Assembly (NCBI GenBank): GCA_002494135.1
Contig: DLBG01000005.1
Location: 1 to 5,074 of the forward strand
Length of the DNA stretch: 5,074 nt
Direction of reading: 5' to 3'
Source: Lachnospiraceae bacterium UBA7027
GTDB lineage: Bacteria > Bacillota > Clostridia > Lachnospirales > Lachnospiraceae
The notes beneath the pieces are model-generated. The model saw only the letters and a program-made list of their open reading frames with translations. It was not told where the DNA came from and ran no database searches. Shown piece after piece: positions 1 through 5,074 of the stretch (positions are counted from its first letter, which is position 1; each line of letters starts with the position of its first letter). Made by a program: the position numbers and the translations under genes.

Positions 1-2265
1 CTTCATGTTACCGGTACCGGATGCTTCCTTACTTGCGGTGGAAATCTGCTCGGAAACATCGGCTGCCGCAAAAATAATCTCCGCGTTGGATACGCAGTAA
101 TTCTCGATGAAGACAACCTTGATCTTACCGTTGATGAACTTGTCGTTGTTGATAACATCCGCAACGGAGTTAATTAACTTAATCGTAAGCTTCGCATTGC
201 GATAGCCCGCTGCCGCCTTCGCACCGAAAATGAAGGTTCTGGGATAGAACTCCATCGTAGGATGCTCTTTTAACTGGTTGTACAGATACATTACATGCAG
301 AATGTTTAAAAGCTGACGCTTGTACTCATGCAGTCTCTTAACCTGTACGTCGAAAATGGAATTGGGATCCACATCGATACCGTTATGTTCCTTGATATAT
401 TTTGCCAGGCGGAGCTTGTTCTGATATTTAATCTTCATAAACTCTTCCTGCGCCTTTTCATCCTTTGCATAATCCTTCAAAGCAGCAATCTTCGGAAGAT
501 CGGTAATCCAGCCGTCGCCGACTTTCTTTGTTACCCAGTCCGCAAGCAGCGGGTTGCCGTGAAGAAGGAATCTTCTCTGGGTGATACCGTTGGTCTTATT
601 GTTGAACTTCCAGGGATACATTTCATAGAAGTCCTTTAATTCCTGATTCTTAAGGATTTCGGTATGAAGTCTCGCAACACCGTTTACGGAATAGCCTGCC
701 GCAATGGCAAGGTGTGCCATTTTAACCTTTCCGTCGTAGAGGATTGCCATCTTCTTGATTTTCTCCTCATTTCCGGGATAACGGCTTCTGATTTCCGCCT
801 CGAATCTGCGGTTGATTTCTTCCACAATCTGATAGATACGGGGAAGTAATCTCTGGAAGAGGTCAATCGGCCATTTTTCCAAAGCTTCGGACATGATGGT
901 GTGGTTGGTGTATGCACAGGTCTTGGTGGTAACTTCCCATGCTTCGTCCCAGGTAAGATAATACTCATCCATGAGGATTCTCATAAGCTCCGCTACCGCT
1001 ACTGTGGGATGGGTATCGTTTAACTGGAAGGTAACCTTCTCGTAAAATTTCTTAATATCGTCATGATTTCTCATGTACTTCGCAACGGCTTCCTGAACGG
1101 ATGCGGATACGAAGAAATACTGCTGTTTTAAACGAAGTTCCTTACCGGCAATGTGGTTGTCGTTGGGATAGAGAACTTCGACAATGTTGCGGGCAAGGTT
1201 TTCCTGCTCAACTGCCTTCTGATAATCTCCCTTATCGAAGGAATCCAGGCGGAAGCAGTCTACCGGCTGTGCATCCCAGATACGGAGGGTATTTACGATG
1301 CCGTTGCCGTAGCCGACGATGGGAAGATCGTAAGGAATGGCCTTAACTGCCTGATAGCCTTCCTGGAAGTAATTGTTTCTGCCGAATTCATCGGTTCTGC
1401 AGCTTACATAGCCGCCGAAACGTACTTCCTTGGTGTATTCGGGACGGCGGAGTTCAAACGGGTTGCCGTCTGCAAGCCAGTTGTCGGGTACTTCTACCTG
1501 ATAACCGTCTTTGATTTCCTGCTTAAACATACCATAACGGTAACGGATGCCGCAGCCGTATGCGGAGTATCCCAGGGTTGCGAGGGAGTCTAAGAAACAA
1601 GCCGCAAGTCTTCCCAGACCGCCGTTTCCGAGTGCCGCATCGGGTTCCTGATCCTCGATGGTGTTGATATCCACACCGAGTTCTGCCAGTGCATCCTTGA
1701 CATCCTGATATGCGGTTAAGTTAATCAGACTGTTTCCGAGTGCACGGCCCATTAAGAATTCCATGGACAGATAATAAACCGTCTTGGGATCTTTCTTTTC
1801 GTATGCTTCCTGGGTCTTTAACCAGTGATCGATAATCTGATCCTTAATGGCATAGCCGACAGCCTGGAAAATCTGCTGATCGGTTGCTTCCTCCATGCTC
1901 TTGCGATAGAGGGTTCTGACATTATAAAGTACACTTCTTTTAAAGAGTTCTTTATCAAAATCAAGCTTCGGCACAGAACTTTTTGCTTTCTTTGCTGCAG
2001 GCTTCTTTGCGGGTGCTTCCTTGGCTGTTGCTTTGGAAGCTGCTTTCGTTGCAGGCTTTGCGGGAGCTTTCTTTGCTACCGTGCTTTTTGCTGCAGCGGT
2101 TTTTTTGGTTGCAGTCTTCGTTTCAGCCGCCTTCGTTGCAGTTACTTTCTTCCCTGCAGGCTTCTTTGCAAATGCTGCAGGCTTCTTTGCGGGTGCTGCG
2201 GTTTTCTTTGCAGTTTCCTTCTTTGCTGCAGTTTCCTTCGTTGCCGGTTTCTTAGCTGTTGCCAT
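1..2265 (-). CDS. glgP: Glycogen/alpha-glucan phosphorylase with Lys/Ala-rich N-terminal tail (3' end cut off)
   Basis: Cleaves alpha-1,4-glucosyl units from the non-reducing ends of glycogen or maltodextrin with inorganic phosphate, giving glucose-1-phosphate; GT35 family, PLP-dependent, cytoplasmic. I read 755 codons with no stop. Residues 2-97 are a low-complexity basic tail (described separately); the conserved fold starts near residue 101 and follows the family closely: DPKTVYYLSMEFLMGRAL, the glycine loop ALGNGGLGRL (about 211-220), NDTHP (416-420), TNH with His455 matching rabbit muscle His377, NKTNGIT (556-562), and VKRLHEYKRQ with Arg644 and Lys649 matching rabbit Arg569 and Lys574. 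The last visible codon is the PLP-binding lysine of EASGTGNMK (K755). About 150 C-terminal residues should be missing, giving roughly 900 in total. The ATG at 2265 is supported by a GGAGG 7 nt upstream; the next ATG is codon 124, inside the conserved core. It lies 31 nt after ileS on the same strand. Whether glycogen or maltodextrin is preferred cannot be told; malP is an alternative name. Confidence 0.96.
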   Translation of the reverse strand, partial: MATAKKPATKETAAKKETAKKTAAPAKKPAAFAKKPAGKKVTATKAAETKTATKKTAAAKSTVAKKAPAKPATKAASKATAKEAPAKKPAAKKAKSSVPKLDFDKELFKRSVLYNVRTLYRKSMEEATDQQIFQAVGYAIKDQIIDHWLKTQEAYEKKDPKTVYYLSMEFLMGRALGNSLINLTAYQDVKDALAELGVDINTIEDQEPDAALGNGGLGRLAACFLDSLATLGYSAYGCGIRYRYGMFKQEIKDGYQVEVPDNWLADGNPFELRRPEYTKEVRFGGYVSCRTDEFGRNNYFQEGYQAVKAIPYDLPIVGYGNGIVNTLRIWDAQPVDCFRLDSFDKGDYQKAVEQENLARNIVEVLYPNDNHIAGKELRLKQQYFFVSASVQEAVAKYMRNHDDIKKFYEKVTFQLNDTHPTVAVAELMRILMDEYYLTWDEAWEVTTKTCAYTNHTIMSEALEKWPIDLFQRLLPRIYQIVEEINRRFEAEIRSRYPGNEEKIKKMAILYDGKVKMAHLAIAAGYSVNGVARLHTEILKNQELKDFYEMYPWKFNNKTNGITQRRFLLHGNPLLADWVTKKVGDGWITDLPKIAALKDYAKDEKAQEEFMKIKYQNKLRLAKYIKEHNGIDVDPNSIFDVQVKRLHEYKRQLLNILHVMYLYNQLKEHPTMEFYPRTFIFGAKAAAGYRNAKLTIKLINSVADVINNDKFINGKIKVVFIENYCVSNAEIIFAAADVSEQISTASKEASGTGNMK
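1993..2017. repeat. 25-bp exact direct repeat, copy 1
   Basis: These 25 bp are identical to 2173-2197, exactly 180 bp (60 codons) away and in the same reading frame. On the minus strand both copies encode APAKKPAA within the basic tail of glgP. The inner 16 bp (ctgcaggcttctttgc, 1995-2010) occurs two more times, at 2154-2169 and 2175-2190. Identity at the nucleotide level, rather than only in protein, suggests duplication within the tail. Confidence 0.85.
2154..2190. repeat. Tandem pair of a 16-bp unit at 21-bp spacing
   Basis: The 16-mer ctgcaggcttctttgc occurs at 2154-2169 and again at 2175-2190. The 21-bp period keeps the reading frame, and each unit encodes AKKPA in the glgP tail. This is the local arrangement expected from slipped-strand duplication of seven codons. 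Confidence 0.8.
2173..2197. repeat. 25-bp exact direct repeat, copy 2
   Basis: Second copy of the 25-bp repeat found at 1993-2017, encoding APAKKPAA on the minus strand. It overlaps the second unit of the 21-bp-spaced tandem pair at 2154-2190. Confidence 0.85.
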
Positions 2266-2272
2266 GATGATT

Positions 2273-2277
2273 CCTCC
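2273..2277 (-). promoter_or_regulatory. Shine-Dalgarno site of glgP
   Basis: On the minus strand the sequence before the start reads tacggaggaatcatc then ATG. GGAGG at 2277-2273 is a perfect core match and lies 7 nt from the start codon. This fixes the glgP start at 2265, and so places the basic tail inside the translated protein. The whole ileS-glgP spacer (2266-2296) is 31 bp, A-rich on the coding strand, and holds no hairpin or T-tract terminator. Confidence 0.88.
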
Positions 2278-2296
2278 GTATTTGAAATTTCTTTTC

Positions 2297-5074
2297 TTAC
2301 TTTCTTACAACCCCGATTTCAACATCTTCCCCGTTGATGTTCCACTTCTTGGCGTTATCGGAAGCGACACCGAAAGCAAATTCATCTGCCAGAACCTTGG
2401 CGGAAATAGTAGTTTCGTTCTTTCGGATAATCTCTTCAATCTTTTCATTCCCCGATACGGTAACGGTGATGTGATCCATTACTTCGAATCCGGAATCCTT
2501 ACGCATGGTCTGAATCTTGCTGATGACCTCGTAAACAAAACCTTCCTCAATCAGCTCATCACTGAGTCTTGTATCAATAACAACGGTCACGGGGCCGTCT
2601 GCCATGGACTCGAAGCCTTCCTTCTTAACCATGTCGATAAGCAGGTCATCCTCGGTTAAGGAAATTGCCGCACCGTTTACTTCAAAATCAAGACTTCCCT
2701 TGGATTTTAAGGTATCCATTGCTTCGTTTCCGTCCACTTCGGAGAGATATTTCTGAATGCCGCCCAAAGACTTGCCGTACTTCGGTCCGACCGTCTTAAG
2801 CTGCGGTTTGAAGGTATAGCTTGTAAATTCTCTGACATCCTCGGTAAATTCCACCGATTTTACATTTAACTCGTCTTCGATAATTTCTTTGTAAAATTCG
2901 TCAAGGGTAAAGTCCGCTTTGACAAACATCTTCGCAATCGGCTGGCGGTTCTTGATGTTTGCGGTATTTCTGCAGGCACGTCCGAGAACAACGGTCTTTA
3001 ATACCGCATCCATATTCTTTTCCAGTGCGGTGTCAATCCATGCCTCGTTGCAGACCGGATAATCACAAAGATGTACGCTCTCGGGAGCGGTCTTGTCAAC
3101 GGAGCATACCAGGTTACGATAGATTTCTTCCGCCATGAAAGGAATCATGGGCGCTGCCGTCTTGGCAATCGTAACAAGGGCGGTATAAAGAGTCATGTAG
3201 GCATTGATTTTGTCCTGTTCCATGCCCTTTGCCCAGAAACGCTCACGGCCGCGGCGAACATACCAGTTACTCATCTCATCCACAAAATCCTGCAATGCTC
3301 TTGCGGCTTCGGGGATACGGTAATTGTTCAGATGATCGTCGGTCTGTCTTACCACCGTATTCAGACGGGATAAGAGCCACTTGTCCATAACCGGCAGTTT
3401 GTCATACTCAAGCGTATATTTGGTCGCATCGAATTCGTCAATGTTTGCATAAAGTACGAAGAATGCATAGGTATTCCAGAGAGTACCCATGAACTTTCTC
3501 TGGCCTTCCTGTACGGCTTTGCCGTGGAAACGGTTCGGCAGCCAGGGAGCGGAGTTGATGTAGAAATACCAGCGGATGGCGTCAGCACCGTATGTTTCAA
3601 GTGCTTCGAACGGATCTACCGCATTTCCTTTGGACTTACTCATCTTCTGACCGTTCTCATCCTGTACATGTCCAAGAACGATAACATTTTCATAAGGTGC
3701 TTTGTTAAAGAGCAGAGTGGACTCCGCAAGCAGGGAATAGAACCATCCGCGGGTCTGGTCCACTGCCTCGGAAATAAACTGTGCCGGGAACTGCTTCTCA
3801 AAGAGGTCCTTATTCTCAAACGGATAATGATGCTGTGCAAAAGGCATCGCACCGGAGTCGAACCAGCAGTCGATTACTTCGGGTACGCGGTGCATTTCCT
3901 TTCCGCAGTTGGGACAGGGAATCACAACCTCATCGATGTAAGGACGATGAAGTTCTACTTTTGCATTCTCCGGATTACCGGAAAGTGTTGCAAGCTCCTC
4001 TCTGGAGCCGATGGAAAGCTGCTTTCCGCACTCGCACTCCCAAATATTGAGCGGAGTTCCCCAGTAACGGTTTCTCGAAATCGCCCAATCCTGAAGATTC
4101 TCAAGCCAGTCACCGAAACGTCCCTTACCGATGGATTCGGGAATCCAGTGAATCGTATTGTTGTTGGCAATCATCTGATCCTTTACGGCGGTCATTTTGA
4201 TATACCAGGATTCTCTTGCATAGTAAATAAGCGGGGTATCGCATCTCCAGCAGTGCGGATAATCGTGCTCTGCCTTGGGAGCATCGAAGAGGATTCCTCT
4301 CTCTGCCAGATCTTTTAATACCTCGGGGTCACAGGCTACCGCACCTGCCTCGATTTCCTTCTCTGTCGGTTTGCAGCGCATGCCGGCGAATTTACCGGTT
4401 TCGGGTTTCATTTTACCTGCGCCGTCCACCATCTGTACAAAAGGAGCATCGTATTTGCGTCCTACTCTTGCATCGTCTTCACCGAAGGCGGGAGCGATAT
4501 GCACGATACCGGTACCGTCCGTCATGGTAACGTAATCGTCACAGTATACAAAGAAGGCTTTCTTATGCTGCTTCTCGGTTTCTGCTGCCGCGCATTCGTA
4601 GAGCGGTTCGTATTCCTTATATTCCAGGTCGGTTCCCTTGTAGGTTTCCAGAATCTCATAAGCCTTGCCGTCGGCCAGGGGTGCATACTTTGCGTTGCCT
4701 TCCTTGTCCTTGGCATTTAAAAGTTCACCGATGACTTTGTCAAGCAAAGCCACGGCCATATAATACGTCTTTCCGTCTACGGCTTTTACCTTCGCGTAAT
4801 CATCGTTCGGGTTTACGCAAAGACCGATGTTCGAGGGCAGGGTCCAGGGCGTGGTGGTCCATGCCAGGAAATATGCATCCTCGTCTTTTACCTTAAAACG
4901 TACGATGGCGGTACGGTCCTTAATGGTCTTATAGCCCTGTGCCACTTCCTGTGCGGAAAGCGGGGTTCCGCAGCGGGGGCAGTAAGGAACGATTTTAAAT
5001 CCCTTATATAAAAGGCCTTTATTCCAGATTTCTTTCAATGCCCACCATTCGGACTCAATATAATCATCATGATA
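2297..5074 (-). CDS. ileS: Isoleucyl-tRNA synthetase, IleS2 (eukaryote-like) type, 5' end cut off
   Basis: Class Ia synthetase that attaches isoleucine to tRNA-Ile using ATP and hydrolyses mischarged valine; cytoplasmic. 925 residues plus the TAA stop (2297-2299) are visible, and the frame is open to the window edge, beginning YHDDYIESEWWALKEIWNKG, a well-conserved part of the catalytic domain. Numbering from that Tyr: zinc motif CPRCGT (32-37); editing domain with WTTTPWTLPSN (72-82) and DGTGIVHIAPAFGEDD (186-201); paired cysteine motifs ECECGK and PCPNCGK followed by DCWFDSGAMPFAQ; KMSKS at 477-481 (3632-3646); the anticodon-binding helices around NWYVRRGRERFW; then RACRNTANIKNRQPI and a C-terminal domain ending VEIGVVRK. 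The C-terminal zinc finger of E. coli-type IleS is absent, which marks the IleS2 class. IleS2 proteins are about 1,040 residues, so about 120 residues, including the HIGH motif, are missing. The TTG at 5036-5038 lies inside the conserved domain and is not the start. glgP follows after 31 nt. Confidence 0.97.
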   Translation of the reverse strand, partial: YHDDYIESEWWALKEIWNKGLLYKGFKIVPYCPRCGTPLSAQEVAQGYKTIKDRTAIVRFKVKDEDAYFLAWTTTPWTLPSNIGLCVNPNDDYAKVKAVDGKTYYMAVALLDKVIGELLNAKDKEGNAKYAPLADGKAYEILETYKGTDLEYKEYEPLYECAAAETEKQHKKAFFVYCDDYVTMTDGTGIVHIAPAFGEDDARVGRKYDAPFVQMVDGAGKMKPETGKFAGMRCKPTEKEIEAGAVACDPEVLKDLAERGILFDAPKAEHDYPHCWRCDTPLIYYARESWYIKMTAVKDQMIANNNTIHWIPESIGKGRFGDWLENLQDWAISRNRYWGTPLNIWECECGKQLSIGSREELATLSGNPENAKVELHRPYIDEVVIPCPNCGKEMHRVPEVIDCWFDSGAMPFAQHHYPFENKDLFEKQFPAQFISEAVDQTRGWFYSLLAESTLLFNKAPYENVIVLGHVQDENGQKMSKSKGNAVDPFEALETYGADAIRWYFYINSAPWLPNRFHGKAVQEGQRKFMGTLWNTYAFFVLYANIDEFDATKYTLEYDKLPVMDKWLLSRLNTVVRQTDDHLNNYRIPEAARALQDFVDEMSNWYVRRGRERFWAKGMEQDKINAYMTLYTALVTIAKTAAPMIPFMAEEIYRNLVCSVDKTAPESVHLCDYPVCNEAWIDTALEKNMDAVLKTVVLGRACRNTANIKNRQPIAKMFVKADFTLDEFYKEIIEDELNVKSVEFTEDVREFTSYTFKPQLKTVGPKYGKSLGGIQKYLSEVDGNEAMDTLKSKGSLDFEVNGAAISLTEDDLLIDMVKKEGFESMADGPVTVVIDTRLSDELIEEGFVYEVISKIQTMRKDSGFEVMDHITVTVSGNEKIEEIIRKNETTISAKVLADEFAFGVASDNAKKWNINGEDVEIGVVRK

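Larger units (their letters stand above)
1975..2262 (-). other. Histone H1-like Lys/Ala-rich N-terminal tail of the phosphorylase (residues 2-97)
   Basis: This in-frame segment of glgP encodes 96 residues made of 33 Ala, 29 Lys, 14 Thr, 8 Pro, 4 Glu, 4 Ser, 2 Val, 1 Phe and 1 Gly, with no Arg, Asp or aromatic residue other than Phe32; net charge is about +25. Motifs such as AKKPA, APAKKPAA and TAKKT recur. It has no hydrophobic stretch, so it is neither a signal peptide nor a membrane anchor, and it should be disordered. Composition resembles histone H1 C-termini and the PAKK tails of some bacterial nucleoid proteins (mycobacterial HupB, Pseudomonas AlgP). Such tails usually bind nucleic acid or other polyanions; that role here is inference. 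It ends at about KSSVPK, just before the conserved core. A GTG at codon 98 (1972-1974) could in principle start a tail-less form, but no good Shine-Dalgarno precedes it. Confidence 0.9.

Noticed and set aside
684..968. 94-codon minus-strand open frame inside glgP
   Set aside because: It is another frame within the phosphorylase core, whose own frame is continuous and matches family motifs on both sides.
2100..2106. Run of seven A on the coding strand in the glgP tail as a programmed slippage site
   Set aside because: The zero frame reads ACC AAA AAA ACC, which is not aligned as a classical X XXY YYZ heptamer, no stimulating structure is evident, and lysine pairs are expected in this composition.
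2294..2322. Possible glgP promoter on the minus strand: TTGAAA and TAAGAA with a 17-nt spacer
   Set aside because: The -10 box matches only three of six consensus positions, there is no extended -10, and the -35 lies in conserved-frame coding sequence; a chance match in A-rich DNA is more likely.
1825..2659. Plus-strand open frames over the tail region, one Cys/Arg-rich (1825-2337), one Leu/Ser-rich (1983-2255) and one Ala/Phe/Val-rich (2021-2659) that resembles a membrane protein
   Set aside because: They are the antisense reading of the Lys/Ala repeat DNA: reversed GCA and AAG/AAA codons give Cys, Leu, Phe and Ala runs and few stops. They overlap two well-conserved minus-strand genes and have no ribosome binding site or family resemblance.
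3524..4318. 264-codon plus-strand open frame
   Set aside because: It lies wholly antisense to conserved IleS catalytic and editing sequence, and its translation resembles no family; it is a shadow of the real gene.
5036..5038. TTG at 5036-5038 as the ileS start
   Set aside because: The frame is open upstream to the window edge and encodes conserved IleS residues (YIESEWWA), so the gene starts beyond the window and this codon is an internal leucine.

Overview
The window holds two protein-coding genes, both on the minus strand and both cut by a window edge. In transcription order, ileS (isoleucyl-tRNA synthetase, 5' end missing) comes first and glgP (glycogen/alpha-glucan phosphorylase, 3' end missing) follows. 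Coding density is almost complete: the only non-coding DNA is the 31 bp between them (2266-2296). No RNA gene, insertion sequence, CRISPR array, terminator or convincing promoter is visible.

Organism: probably a Clostridia-type Bacillota, most likely Lachnospiraceae or a close relative. The grounds are intermediate GC content, the IleS2 (eukaryote-like) form of IleS, the Firmicutes-style phosphorylase signatures (NKTNGITQRRFLLHGNP and the SNAEIIFAAADVSEQ stretch) and a strong GGAGG Shine-Dalgarno. This is inference from protein flavour; no taxonomic marker is present.

Layout. 5074-2297: 925 visible residues of IleS2, from just before the first CPRC zinc motif, through the editing domain, the KMSKS loop and the anticodon-binding region, to the stop. 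2296-2266: a short spacer carrying the glgP ribosome binding site. 2265-1: 755 visible residues of glycogen phosphorylase, which happen to end exactly at the pyridoxal-phosphate lysine of EASGTGNMK.

The notable feature is the first ~97 residues of the phosphorylase. They form a low-complexity Lys/Ala/Thr/Pro tail (29 Lys, 33 Ala, no Arg, no Asp, 4 Glu in residues 2-97) resembling histone H1 tails and the PAKK-type tails of some bacterial nucleoid proteins. It is fused in frame to an otherwise ordinary catalytic core. Core phosphorylases do not need such a tail. Its DNA has exact internal repeats, suggesting growth by duplication. The two genes are probably co-transcribed, which would tie a glycogen-degrading enzyme to a synthetase gene that in Bacillota is often under tRNA-sensing control. 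The leader that would show this is outside the window.
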